From positions 1,253,153-1,317,152 of the forward strand of contig NW_013171815.1 in NCBI RefSeq assembly GCF_000151665.1: a stretch of DNA of 64,000 nucleotides, read 5' to 3'. The notes below the pieces were generated by a model. The model made no database searches. It was given only the letters and a program-made list of their open reading frames with translations, and had not been told where the DNA came from. The translations under genes were made by a program, and so were the position numbers. Shown piece after piece: positions 44,985-56,728 of this stretch. Source of the stretch: Blastocystis hominis (lineage: Eukaryota > Sar > Bigyra > Opalinata > Blastocystidae). How positions within the stretch are numbered: the stretch's first letter is position 1; every line of letters starts with the position of its first letter.

Positions 44985-45403
44985 CTATAATGATATGGCT
45001 TGAGAAGCTGGCATGAATTCCAGGGCACGTTTCTCACTGCTGCATGTCTCTAATAATGTTACAGTAACCGGGTTTTGAGAAATTGCTTTGAGAAAAATCA
45101 GGGAAGTCTTCACCTCATTGATAAACTCCCTCGCACAACGAATTATCATATATCCCGATTCCTTGTCCCACACAACAACTAAAAATGAATAGTTTTCGGC
45201 AACATCTCACTTCGTAGTTGTGCTACTTGTTTGCCAAGAGCAATGAGCCCAAAATTCGCTTCAATACTTCTCTATATTGTGAATCCAGCAAGAATTCCTC
45301 GAACTTTGAGTTCCCCGAGAATGTCGCCAAACTTGAGTTGGCTGACCCGCTTTAGATGGTCCTCTTGAAGTTTGCACACAATATACCTGGACTTAACTCT
45401 CAT
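44985..45403 (-). CDS. POP5: POP5-like subunit of RNase P/MRP
   Basis: POP5 is a small protein of the RNase P and MRP complexes that mature tRNA and rRNA. ATG 45403 begins MRVKSRYIVCKLQEDHLKR, the conserved R-Y-[IL]-x-C start of POP5. Spliced exons continue with QYREVLKRI..., FGLIALGKQVAQLRSEML and SGYMIIRCAREFINEVKTSL, matching the ..TGI.IIRC.R......SL.. core. It ends ASQAISL with TAG at 44985. Introns inside about 45190-45345 are not fully resolved. The 5' end is about 5 bp from the 3' motif of the gene upstream. Confidence 0.75.
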
Positions 45404-45442
45404 ATGGAACAAACATATATAAATAAATAACCAGAGGAAAAC

Positions 45443-46626
45443 TCAAAACTGTAAACCCTGATCAGAGAAAAGCTGTATGTATTCATCATTTGTAATATCA
45501 ATATCTTGCAAAACCGCTTCAAGTTGTTTCAAGCGCTCAGCACCCCACATTCTATCAACTTCATCCTCAGAAAGAGAAAAGACTACAAGTGAAACAAGCA
45601 AACACTCCCAAACTGTTACAAATCATTTGTTTTACAGACTGAAGCTTCGCTTGTCCTTCTTCAAGATAGCGATCCGAATGAGTTTCTCGCACGACATAGT
45701 CCTCAGCAAAATCTACAGGGGAAAGCACAGAGGATGAGCATAGGTTCTGCATTCGAATAAGATCACACTCTCCTAAGCTCAGATTTCGATACAAAGCATT
45801 ACTGGACACGAAATAAGGATAGTCAATCGTTAAAAAGCCATTTTGATTGCTTTTCTGAGTGCGCTCTTTCAACACTTGCTCTAGCAAAAATCCTTTGCCT
45901 TGGGTCTGGAAAAGCAATTCATCGCTACTATCGTTTTCCAACTCTGAAGTTCCATATGCTAACCCATACCATAAAGACTTTGCCTGTTCCTCCGAAAGAG
46001 CAATGTTGTGGTTCTGACGGAGGCATTGGCATAAAGTATTCCAGTCAATATGATCTACAGATCAAGTCGTCTACAAACACCCACAATCACCCGACCAGCT
46101 AATAATACAATACAGTGTTTTTAAAAATATAATTTGATCGGATGAACTCAACAATTTTGATGCAGTTGGAGAAGGAGAGGGAGGATGAAAGAGTTTGTCA
46201 TGTTCAATGTGGTGCATACTCATAAAGGGAATTCATTCAGAATTTTTTGAACGTAAACTTGAAAATTTCGCTTTGCTGTAATCATCTACCTAGAAACAGA
46301 AATCCATGGACTCACCTCTTTTTCGAAAATATGCTTGTATTTTCGCTGAATTCCTGAATCATTTCGAAAGTATTCCAACATTCTACCTTTGAAATTATCA
46401 CCCTATGGATACACTTGGTTTATCTCCGATGGACTCAGGTTTGAATACTGGCGTTGAAAGGAAGAGTATTCAGAGTTTCGGAAAAGCAAAAAAGGACTAA
46501 TACAGGACTTCTAACATTAATACAGCTCAAATGGTATACTGTGCTGCTAGGAGATTCGAAATAATGCGGAAACGACTTGGTACTACTTGACTCACAGAAT
46601 TGTGGTTCACCTGGTTTTTGCTCCAT
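45443..46626 (-). CDS. HMG-box-like protein, tentative
   Basis: ATG 46626 starts MEQKPGEPQFCESSSTKSF. A 29-nt intron joins KSCISPFLLFRNSEYSSFQR to QYSNLSPSEINQ, and further exons give MLEYFRNDSGIQRKYKHIFE and VDDYSKAKF. The spacing (PF.LF....R......P..S..EI, then K.KY....E...Y) resembles an HMG box of a DNA-binding protein. Downstream exons (HIDWNTLCQCLRQNHNIALS, NGFLTIDYPYFVSSNALYRN, EDEVDRMWGAERLKQLEAVL) are not recognised. TGA lies at 45443-45445, with the 3' motif complement at 45408-45415. That the HMG-like exons and the later exons belong to one gene is inferred from the lack of a 3' motif between them. Confidence 0.5.
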
Positions 46627-46729
46627 GCTGTACAAAAATTAGCCAGGCAGGTAAGCGTAAATACAAATAAGTAGAAATCAAACAAACAAATACACTAAAT
46701 ATAAACTACAGAACTCAACCATAAAGGTC

Positions 46730-47002
46730 TTAAATATGTTCGCTCTTTATGTATAAACTCCCATTTTGCAATTGGAATTTCATCTCATTGCCTGCTTTTC
46801 GAAACTCCTGGAAGCGAGAGTGCTGTAAATCATAGGTCGACACGCCAAAAGAATCGACTGAGAGAGGATAGTTCATGCCTTGCTTCCATGCAAGAATATC
46901 TTTACGAATATCTAAACTCAATGAATCGTCATCATTATCTGCTCTCTTTAATTCATCTGGGTCAGCTCTCCGGGACGGGCAGCTTCGAGGACAGTTTTGC
47001 AT
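46730..47002 (-). CDS. Small protein of about 90 aa, unknown
   Basis: Reads MQNCPRSCPSRRADPDELKR through LQNGSLYIKSEHI to TAA. A GTTTCTAG splice acceptor directly precedes the ATG, so an upstream (perhaps non-coding) exon is possible. The complement of TGTTTGTT at 46681-46688 lies about 45 nt downstream, supporting a real transcript. No family recognised. Confidence 0.45.
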   Translation of the reverse strand: MQNCPRSCPSRRADPDELKRADNDDDSLSLDIRKDILAWKQGMNYPLSVDSFGVSTYDLQHSRFQEFRKAGNEMKFQLQNGSLYIKSEHI

Positions 47003-47118
47003 AAACTAGAAACAAATGTGAACAAGGAACGAAATCACAGATCCTTAACGAAGAGCTGTGCCCTTTATAAATGATTCTAAACAAACAATTATTAAATAAA
47101 TAAACAAGTACACAAGCT

Positions 47119-47590
47119 TTATGACAAAAGAGGATGGTAAGCCTTCTTTATCATTACATCATTCTCCTGTATCAGGGATTTTATTTGGTTCACGAGAACC
47201 ATAAAATCTTCACGACATAGGTTTTCAGGGATTAGTATGTTACAGATTAAAGGAATTGCATCCTGGGCAATACTAAGCTAGATCAAACAGGAAATGCCTA
47301 CACAGGAGCCGAAGCGATTTGCTTGATAAGCAACTCATACTGGAGGGATAATACTCCGATCAACGGATGAATTGTAAATTGAATGAGCGGATTATCTCCC
47401 AACTTTGAGTGAGGAATGTACTGAGCCTAAGACTAACCACTCTTCTGCAGCAGTACACAAACTCCAGGTTTCCCATTTGATGTTACAATGATGTGAAGCA
47501 GATTTGAGTAAATGCTCAATCCCACGTAATATGATTGAGTACCTGCTTTCTATTCATCATCAACGCTTTGCGTTAAATACTATAGTGCGA
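47119..47590 (-). CDS. PSMG3-like proteasome assembly chaperone, tentative
   Basis: Two reading frames join across short introns: AGTQSYYVGLSIYSNLLHII with VTSNGKPGVCVLLQKSG, then YIPHSKLGDNPLIQFTIHPL with QYELLIKQIASAP, then ending IKKAYHPLLS with TAA at 47119. The pattern (T.....F.N.I.VVVTQ.GK.G..V.L, then LLG.DEPL...FA) resembles PAC3/PSMG3, which helps form the proteasome alpha ring. The start codon could not be fixed; 47590 is approximate. The 3' motif complement is at 47080-47087. Confidence 0.45.
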
Positions 47591-47634
47591 TGTACATAGG
47601 GAACTGGAATTCGAGTACTCATTTACAAAAAAAT

Positions 47635-48420
47635 ATGAACATTGATGAAAGTACTCCTCCATATGACTACACTTCAATGAAATATTGGGATGAACGATAT
47701 GCAGCCGATGAAACTGTGTATGAGTGGTAGGAACTTGACCACTAAAGTAATAAGTAGGGTGATGGACTACAAAGTATTTAAGGAGTTCGACATTGACAGA
47801 TTTGTAAAGAAAAGTGATTCCATATTGTTTACGGGCTGCGGGAATTCTAGTGACAATATGCTTTCTAACTAATCAATAGATATCACAAGAGATATGTATA
47901 TAGATGGATATCACTCTCTCTCTGCAATTGACTATTCGAAAGTAGTCATCCAGCAATTAAAAAAGAGGGACAGCGACTTGCCTGGAATTAAATGTAGTAA
48001 TGACGGAAGTCGATTACTGATAGACAGCGTCATGGATTGTTTTGACATCACTTTTCCCTGCGAATCTTATGATGTCGTAATCGACAAGAGCATGCTCGAC
48101 ACTTTCCTCTGCTCAGAAGAGACTTGCAATAACATTCCTAGCTATTTGAATGGTGTAAGAAGAGTATTAAAGCCTGGAGGTGTTCTGCTCGTAGCTTCTT
48201 TCAACTCTCCTGATATGGTGATCGCCACTATCCTGTTTGATTGTAGATCAGCGCAGTGTTCTCTCTAACCGATGGACTCGACTATCAAATGGCTATGCGC
48301 CATTATGAAGAGATTGAAGGTCTGGAATCACTGAGAGATACTTATTCTGGACTATCGGAGGAAGAGTTGCGAGGACAGTACAGCTATTTGTATGTATTAC
48401 GGAAGGTCGATGATAACTAA
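47635..48420 (+). CDS. METTL13/EEF1A-lysine-type class I methyltransferase
   Basis: S-adenosylmethionine-dependent methyltransferase. ATG 47635 starts MNIDESTPPYDYTSMKYWDE. Introns of 31, 30, 30 and 29 nt leave exactly 222 codons (221 aa). The family pattern is visible: YWDERYA at the N terminus, ILFTGCGNSN (SAM-binding), SLSAIDYSKVVIQQL, and ESYDVVIDKSMLDTFLCSEE with RRVLKPGGVLLVASF. These match METTL13 and related eEF1A lysine methyltransferases. The substrate here is unknown. The TAA has its T 5 nt upstream of TGTTTACA (48423-48430), a variant 3' motif. Confidence 0.85.
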
Positions 48421-48456
48421 TATGTTTACAAACAACACATGACAAAAAGCAGAAAG

Positions 48457-48858
48457 TTAAACCTCATTCTCACTATCACTCTTTAATAAGTCCTCGTCAC
48501 TCAGGTTCGGTTCTAAGTCTCCCGTAGGTGGCTACAAATGAATTGGAAAACATTACAATACAATAGGCACCACAGTCGTTACATCATTAGGGTTGATTAT
48601 AGGAATAGAAGATGAAGCAACAGACGACGCCAAAACAGGATTTTCGTTGCGCTTTCTTTCGCGCCTGTCAATTAAACAAAATAAACACAAAAATTACTCT
48701 CTTAAAAGATTTTCATATTCTGCAAGCTCTTCCTATACCTAAAGAAACATAAAGAGAGTTACATCAATAGAAGCAGGTTTCCACGACAAATAAATCACAG
48801 CCAGCAACCCAATAAAAAAAGTAGTACAGACAATAAACAACACAGTTAAAACGATCAT
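48457..48858 (-). CDS. Small single-pass membrane protein, unknown
   Basis: ATG 48858 starts MIVLTVLFIVCTTFFIGLLA, a signal anchor, followed after short introns by EELAEYENLLRE, RRERKRNENPVLASSVASSS and PPTGDLEPNLSDEDLLKSDS, ending at TAA 48457-48459. Exon-intron sizes (introns about 24-33 nt) fit the genome. It is convergent with the methyltransferase gene; a TGTTTGTA element on the - strand is near 48424-48431. Function not recognised. Confidence 0.4.
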
Positions 48859-50104
48859 CAGCAATGACAAAATAATTCTATGGGAAAAATGAGGGATAAT
48901 TTGGAATTCACAAAAAAGTATTATGTAAGTTTTGGTCTGATCTAAGTCTTTTGATAAACAGGGTTGGACGATAGATAAGGTGAAATGACAAATTAGAGCA
49001 AAATGAGGACTGTATTGTTGTAATCAAGCAATGAGCCAAAGAAGGAAGGTATGAGAGATGGAAAAGAACACAATATCAAGCAGAAGGAATGCTACAAATT
49101 GTTAGGATGCAAGCAGAAAAGATGGAATGAGGAAACGTACGTATGTTACAATATGATGTAGCCTAAGTCAATTCGTTGAACTTGGGTGTTAGAAAGTTTT
49201 GAAAATACGAAATTGCTCGCATGATACTTAATATGGTTTCTTGTTAAGTGGAGTATAATATTTCCAATTCGTTCACAAATACTGGTGAATAATACATGTA
49301 GTTAAGTAAAAGAGTGATTGTTGGCAAGATTGTTTCGATATGAGCTGTATTTGTGTAACAGTATCACTAAGCTATTTACGAAATAATGGAGTAATATGGA
49401 AATGGGTAGAAGTAATCTTTTGGATCCTAGATAAGAAATGCCATCAATAGGAATAAAAATCTGTAGAAAGATGAATTGGGTAATACAATGCATCAGATAC
49501 TCCATAAGATACGACAGAAGCCCATGAAGAGTGAGAACACTTGGTAAAAATATAATTATACATCCTATTGACTAAACAAGTAATGTATATTTAAGTAGTA
49601 TGATATGGACCGTGTTTTGGACCATGAGAAAACACAAGCTCAACGTCTTTTTTGTTGGATTTCAGTAGTCGTTACTACAGATGAAATATCAATGAACACA
49701 GAAGGTAGAACGACCATACGACCAGAAAGAAAGGTATAGAGGTCAGCTATTTCAAATGAATAGTAGAGAATACATGTATAAAATAGCATAACGTAAAACT
49801 TTTATAGTGCCTAAAAAGCAATGTGTTATATCATGTTGTAGAAACAGAGTTTGTGGTACGACTGAGTCCATAACACGATAATAACATATACATGGAATAA
49901 AGGTACTTCTTCGTGTATGCTCAATTCATAAATCAAAAAAGAAGTGCATTGATAAAGCGAAGATTAAGTTATAGACATATTAGTAATAAGGAACAAACAA
50001 ATTAAGTACAATACACAACTAAAATAAACTAATTATAGGTGGAAAAACTTGGACAGAGGATAAGAAACATCTATTACACAACTAGAAAATGAGATGTACT
50101 AACT
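48859..50104. other. AT-rich gene-poor region
   Basis: About 1.25 kb with no convincing coding sequence. A 67-codon - strand frame (49505-49302) is hydrophobic but lacks context. The complement of TGTTTGTT at about 49993-50000 is the likely 3' end of the LRR locus above it. Confidence 0.4.
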
Positions 50105-53100
50105 ATGGACTTTGTCGTCACATGTGTAAATGGATCTGACCAGCCACACTTCAATTTTACTGTTTTCAGGTTTGGTACGTCTATACTCAATTAGAATGTG
50201 ATTCATATACTGTGGATCACAGCCTGCCTGGGGTAATCAAAACTGTATCCTGTAGAACCTAAATAGATTAATCCATAGAGATCTACAAGGAATCAACAAA
50301 AAATGACTTTCACTCATCATTGATAATGAACAAGAATCGCTTTCCGTTCCACGTAATGAATACTTACCCAAAGAGATTGATTCCAACTTCGGATTATCTA
50401 CTCTAATAAAATAACAAATACCATTACTTGATATTTCTGTTGATAGCGAAGTGGCAAATGTGTTGTATCCAAGTTCAATTGTTACCAAGTTTGGTAAATC
50501 TAGAATATCATTGTGTTCAATTTAGTATTTTACCGTGAACTGAGAATGATGAAAAATAGAAATTGGATGAAGTTTTACCAATTATACCGATTCTCAATGA
50601 TTTCAGTGATGGAATGTTCGTCAATTCAAATTTACCAGAATAATCACTGAAACTATATTGATCGATTTCAATAGATTCCAATTTGTCACAATTCGATATC
50701 TTGAATGATCGAGAATCATCTTTACCATAACTATTCTTGTGTTTTGTAAATGAATTGCTTCCTATTCGTATAGTCTTCAATTGAATTATGTTATCGATTA
50801 GTAATGAATTCGTATGATACATGTTTTCATTACCTATTTCTATCGATTGAAGAAGTTTGAATGCACTCAAATCAAATATCGTTAAGGATTCAGAATTGCA
50901 TGCTTCTTTTGGAATCGATAATAGTGGTGATGACATTGACAATATCGATAAGTAGGAACATGAAGAAAACCCAGAAGGTATTGTTCGACATTCAATCATC
51001 GAAGATAGTGAAGAATGAACATCTAGTCATCAAAATCGATTCAATATTCATTACTCGATATAGATAATGATGATTTCATTACATATTTCAATGCATCTGG
51101 TAGTTTCACAGTTTTACATTTAGGAATGTCTAGATATTATTAATATCATTTTAAATGAATATATATACTGTATAATGTAACACGACGAGGAGACCATAAA
51201 GAATACTTATCTGATACAATTGATTCTAATAGAGGAAGATCTATACAAGTATTATCATCATTTATGTTATTAATGAATACTTTTCATTGTTAAGGAACAT
51301 GAATCAAATCCCCAATTACCAAATATCGAATAATATCCTAATTGTATAGATAACAATTTAGGAAGATCTATTGATCAATTATGTGATTATTATCGATAAT
51401 ACTCTCAATATCAACTAAATTGGACCATCCAAATGTATAATCTCCAAGTTCAATTGTTATCAAATTTGGTAAATCTAGAATATCATTGTGTTCAATTTAG
51501 TATTTTACCGTGAATCGTTAGTGAACCATAATAGAAATTGGTTGAAGTTTTACCAATTATACCGATTCTCAATGATTTCAATGATGGAATGTTCGTCAAT
51601 TCAAATTTACCAGAATAATCACTGAAACTATATTGATCGATTTCAATGGATTCCAATTTGTCACAATTCGATATCTTGAATGATCGAGAATCATCTTTAC
51701 CATAACTATTCTTGTGTTTTGTAAATGAATTGCTTCCTATCTTTAGACTCTCTATAGTATTTTCTCCAATAATTTCAAATCTATCGACATTTGCAAAATT
51801 ATCATTGTCTATCACAAGATGTTTGCCCAAAGAGTTTGGTTTCCATGGAATGAATGGAAGTAGATATTCCTCACAAATACTGCTTTCAATTTGAATAGTG
51901 TCTTCCTGAGATTCCATATATATTCTTTCCATACATGTATCTTCCATCATAACCTTCACATACTCTTCCAAGTGGGTGTGGATATCTGTATGTTACAAAA
52001 TCAGATCATTCGCTACTCTTTATTTCTTTCTTTGAAACATAACCGAAGGAATGCGCAAGAGACACATTCGACACAGAAGGGATATTTTCCATCACAACTT
52101 GGCGGTAAAACAGGAAACTGTAACCTGAAGAATACATTGTTTGGAGTAAGGGCAGATCTAAGATTTACCACCTTTCTGTTTAAACTACCTTTCAGTACAA
52201 CCAATGATTCATAATATTTCGATGATTGAGAATACTGACCTACTAAAGAATATTCCTCCAACGATATGCTCTTCAATTGAAGTAAGTCTACTAGTCAGGG
52301 TTTTTGGATACAATACTCTTCAGATATACTTCTCGGATATTCACAAACGACAATTTACCAAATTGAATGGATTCCAACATAGAGCAGTTCTCAATGCGAA
52401 GAATAGAGGCATAATCGCTGAAACTGTAATCGCCAATTGAAATACTCTGGAGGACAGAGCAAGCCGTCACTTCAAAGGATCGTGATGGATTATTTCCATA
52501 CGAATTAACTGCATTTGTAAAGCTGTTTTTACCGATTCTCAAGTTCTTTAGGTAGTTCAATCCGCTCAAGTCAAACTTCGTTATCATTTTCATGCTGCGA
52601 TCTCCAACATCCAATTCTTCCAATGCACTAAATCGACTTATGATTCTGGAAAAACTAGTCTCGTTATACCACAAATCATCCGGAATAGATAAGTGTTTCG
52701 TTGTGGAGGGCAACGAATCAATACTAGAAGCGTTTACATGATGGATGAGAGAGGCCAAGGCAATCGATACATTCCTTATTGACGAAGAATATACTGCATT
52801 GAACGACTCAGGAAGGAATACTCTATCTAAGAGCAAAATATCTATATTCTAGTGATGTATCGATTGACCCACTTGAAAGATCAATATGACGAACATTGTG
52901 GAAACTACCACCAACGGAAACTATCGAATGTAAGTGTGGAAGGTCTATTATCAATGATTTAATCCTCTTTTCTCCTACTTTTCATGATTAACACGTTCTC
53001 TTTATCATAAGATCCATACAGCGCATTTACACCGAAAAAGATAGAAGGTAACTCCAGTAAATCTTCTTTAGAAAAATAGCNNNNNNNNNNNNNNNNNNNN

Positions 53101-54173
53101 NNNNNNNNNNNNNNNNNNNNNNNNNNNTATTTTCTGATTCTATGAAACAGAAAAAGCAGGTCAAGAAAAATACGGTTTGCTTGGAGCGATTTTGTTACAT
53201 GTTAGGTCTTCTGTTATCCAGTCATAGGATCAGATTCTTCATACATTAAGTATGTCAAAGTAGAGTCTCCAGAAGTACGTGGTTCGGCTCCCTTTGAACA
53301 GTTGCGTATGGTAAAGGACCTATAATAGAGGAAACTCGAATTGGGGATAATAACAGATTCTATTTTCCCACAATTTGCAATTTGGAAAGATGAATGATCT
53401 TGTATCGCTCCATTAAAACTTTCATCACCGATTGTGATCGATTGTAGGTTCGGCAAACTATTGATTTCAAACTGCTCCGTATTCCAGAAACTCGAGGGAC
53501 CGATTTCGAAAACAGACAATTTCGTTAAATGAAGTGATTCTAAATAGCACGTTGGCAGCAAAAGAAGTACCATCTAACACCAGGCGAGGCGATTGGAAGT
53601 TGAATCCCTGGAGGACGATCCGCTCTAAAGAAGGACATTCTCGAATCTCAAATTCATCAGAATACTGAGAAAATGACTTTCTCCCAATAGAAACAGAGCT
53701 CAGCTGAGTACATTTGGAAATGCTGAATCGATAGCCACTCTGACTAGATAAACCCTCAAAACTATTGTCTCCTATTTGAATCTCCTTCAACTTCGGTAAA
53801 GTATTCAATACAAAGGAATTTACAAATTGGAAGCTGTTACTCTCGATCTGTAAAGAAACTAAGCCAAAATAGTTTTGAATTGCGAAGCTCGTTTGATTCA
53901 TAGTATTACAAGCATCTTTCCCAACATAGAACACTTCAGTATTATTTTTAATACGTGGAACATCGTAACAATATTCAGCGACAGGAAAACTCGGCAAAGG
54001 CCTCCAATGATAAACAAATATTATGGAAAGAAGAGTACAGACAATACAAACTACGATCAACTCCTCGAATTCACACCTACGACTAATACTCTCCCTCAAG
54101 CAGTATTTTTTATTTATCTAAAAAGTAGTCAATAGAGTGTGCAGTTTACCGATTTCTCTTCGATGCTATCCAT
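50105..54173 (-). CDS. Leucine-rich-repeat membrane protein locus, family member 3, with assembly gap
   Basis: ATG 54173 (MDSIEEKS) and a 32-nt intron lead to a signal anchor (ELIVVCIVCTLLSIIFVYHW) and BspA-like LRRs (LPKLKEIQIGDNSFEGL; CTQLSSVSIGRKSFSQYSDE; LPNLQSITIGDESFNGA). A run of N (about 53081-53127) interrupts the sequence. Below it come more LRR exons (LNYLKNLRIGKNSFTNAVNS; SVLQSISIGDYSFSDYAS) and two nearly identical modules at 51492-51760 and 50517-50780 (CDKLESIEIDQYSFSDYSGK). The terminal exon (VPNLKTVKLKCGWSD...KSIVS) is at about 50105-50190. No 3' motif is found inside the span, so one gene is favoured, but two genes separated near the gap cannot be excluded. Confidence 0.6.
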
Positions 54174-54820
54174 TTGTAAGATATCTGCTTTTCCAATAAT
54201 AGGACTTATTCTTGTTATGTGTCAAATCCTCTTTTTTCCAAATTGAACAATTCTCGTCTCTATTTCTTATAGAATATTAGCCTGCATCGCGTGAAAGCAA
54301 ACAATACCAACAGAAAACCTTTTCTTGTGAGATCCAGCTGTTTCAATGGAGATAACTCACAGTCGGGATGTATTATCATGTGGTAGTTCAGGGACAAAGA
54401 AGGGGATAGCCATGTTGTTGTTTCTTTCACTACGTTCATTCTGTTTCTATAGACAGATCCAGTCTACTGTGTTCTATTGCTATATAGTGTTTCAACAAAA
54501 GGTTGTGTTTGAACTATTCCGTTTTGTAACAGCTACAAATGAATGACATTCATGATATAAAATAAGTAGTAAAATGGCTGGGTGGAAATGAGCTTAGTTA
54601 AGGAACACTCATCAAAACCACTGGATAACTTGCTTCGATACTGCTGCATACTATTTCTAGAAATATATGCCAAAATATATATATCGATAAAGAAGATAAT
54701 ATGAGAGATGAAATAAAAACGGCAGAAAGGATTTTGGAAACAAGCTCATTTTATGCTCTCCAGATTTGTATTACGTACTGTAACCATTACAGATCCTGTT
54801 TCCCTTAGTTTTCTACTGCA
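54174..54820. other. Divergent intergenic region between LRR locus and DJ-1
   Basis: About 650 bases, AT-rich. A 66-codon + strand frame at 54346 shows no family. No RNA gene seen. Confidence 0.4.
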
Positions 54821-55526
54821 ATGCCTCGAGCTCTTGTTGCTGTTTCTGAAGGATCCGAAGAATTGGAAACCATTGGTATCGTCGACGTGCTACGACGTGG
54901 AAAGGTGAATGTTACACTTGCATCCGTGGATCATCAAAAAACTGTCAAATGTAGCAAGGGAACGATAATAGTAGATATTTTGTTTCTATTTGATTTTCGT
55001 AGACTGCGGATGCTCTGCTGAAAGATGTAAAAGACGAAACCTTTGATGCCATTGTTTTGCCGGGTGGTCTTCCTGGAGCAGTAGGTTTCTGTCGTTTTTG
55101 CCTGTTGTAGGAACATCTCCGTGATAGTAAGACGCTTTCCAAGCTTTTAGAAAAACAGAAGGAAGAAGGACGCATTTATGCTGCCATCTGTGCCTCTCCC
55201 GCTGTTGTCTTTGCTGTATTGGTCACTCGAATCTTCTTTCCTAGTCTCATAATCTCTTGGAGGGTGTAAAGGCAACCTGCTATCCTGTTCTTTCCTTGTG
55301 TCCCGTTAACTGTAGAGCTTTAAGGAAGATATCGAGCACTATGTGAACGACAAAGTGGTCGTTTCTGGGAACTGCAGTTTGCGTTCCTTTCAGTTTCTAC
55401 TCCCTAGTCACATCCCAAGGTCCCGGAACTGTCGCAGAATTCGCTCTTCAACTCGTGGAGTCGCTTTGTGGGAAAGCGACGCGTGCCTCTGTAGCCAAGG
55501 GCATGATTTACAATTCGTGTGTTTGA
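54821..55526 (+). CDS. DJ-1/PARK7-like protein
   Basis: Small redox-sensing protein of the DJ-1/PfpI superfamily, with deglycase or chaperone roles proposed in other organisms. ATG 54821 starts MPRALVAVSEGSEELETIGI. Five introns (32, 30, 29, 29 and 31 nt) leave 181 codons plus one T to the predicted cleavage site, or 185 codons to the encoded TGA; DJ-1 is about 189 aa. FDAIVLPGGLPGA, the nucleophile elbow YAAICASPAVVF with the conserved Cys, CYPSFKEDIEHYV and SGNCITSQGPGTVAEFAL are seen. The T 5 nt upstream of TGTTTGAG (55520-55527) is a codon first base, so the protein probably ends ...GMIYN. Confidence 0.93.
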
Positions 55527-56604
55527 GGAAAACAAACGAGGATGGATACAAGACCTTCTTTACCGCAGATCCCGACAGCTAGATCCAAATCGCGAACCAT
55601 CCCTACATTGAACACTTCCTTCATCACACGCTGAATCACCGTGCGTGACACGCCTTCCGCTCGAAGCACGTCCATGCATTTCATTGCTTTCTCGTCTACG
55701 ACCGAAGCGATCTTTGGGTGGCGATTGGAGTATTCTCGCTTCCCTTCCACAACCAGAGTGTATTCTCCCTTCAGAACCAGCTTCTCTCCATCTACATTGC
55801 CGATCGTCGTGTGCTCGATCGATTCGTGAACCTTCGTTAGCTCTCTGCAAATGCACACACGACGATCCTCCTCCAAGTACCCTTTCAACTCGTTCATTGT
55901 CGATACAATGCGATGGGGAGATTCGTACAGAATGGACGCATACCTGCTTCCAGAGATCTCCTCAAGTCTACAACAAAGATGGAGCAAGCTTTTACACTTC
56001 ACAGCGAGCTTTCCCACTACGACTGATAAACCCGTAAAAACTGAAAGGGGTGGAGTAAAATCCACTGCAAATCAGAGCGCAAATCGCTGCGTTCGCTCCG
56101 GGAATAGGCGTCACGCGGAACTTGCCCTCCACACACGTCTTCACTACAAGAGACCCAGGATCCGATAGCAAGGGAGTTCCTGCATCGCTGGCAATTGCCA
56201 CAGATTTGCCCTGTTGCAGTTGGGAGAGAACGAACGAAAGACGAGCTTGCTCATTCTCCTGGTTCAACGATATCAATTCACGCCGGATTCCAAAACTAGT
56301 CCGTCACTTGCTAGCGAAAATGAAACCGAGATAACAAAAAAGCTGTAGTTCGCGTATCTTCACACAGAACAACGTCCGATTCTTTTAGCACACTCAGTAC
56401 GCGATCGCTGATATCACTCAAACAACCGATGGGCGTGCTCACGAGATGTCTAGATAGAACCTGACTGAACGATGACTACAGTGTCCCTGGAGATACGAAA
56501 CAAGGCTTTTCACAGGAAGCAGACAGAAATCGATGAAAAGCCTGTTGCTGCTTCCATAGGAACCGGATACGTTGTGGATATTGTATAGATCGAGCAACAA
56601 ACAT
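55508..56604 (-). CDS. RsmI-type 16S rRNA 2'-O-methyltransferase with presequence
   Basis: RsmI methylates the ribose of a decoding-centre cytidine in bacterial-type small-subunit rRNA. From ATG 56604 a basic presequence (MFVARSIQYPQRIRFLWKQQ) precedes GTLHLVSTPIGCLSDIS, joined across an exactly 30-nt intron, then VVLCEDTRTTAFLLSRF, SVAIASDAGTPLLSDPGS, VTPIPGANAAICALICSGF and YASILYESPHRIVSTMNEL. All are hallmark tetrapyrrole-methylase-fold segments. The 3' end is unclear: the frame runs to TAA at 55508, overlapping the DJ-1 3' end, but a CGTTTGTT variant motif lies earlier. Likely target is the rRNA of the mitochondrion-related organelle. The start codon overlaps a TGTTTGTT (56596-56603). 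Confidence 0.82.
55520..55527 (+). terminator. Variant 3'-end motif of the DJ-1 gene
   Basis: TGTTTGAG. Five nt upstream (55515) is the T of an in-frame TCG codon, so poly(A) addition there gives UAA two codons before the encoded TGA, which itself overlaps the motif. Confidence 0.5.
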
Positions 56605-56728
56605 CAAAATGACATTAAAAATACATACACTACCAATGCGAAAGTGAATAGTGTGTTGGTACATATTCATTTTCGTGAGTCGGGGAGCATTCCTCTGTTG
56701 AGCAGTATCCCTCGTCAAATCCAATGCA

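Noticed and set aside
49302-49505. 67-codon hydrophobic - strand frame in the AT-rich spacer
   Set aside because: AT-rich sequence readily gives such frames; no splice partners or nearby 3' motif.
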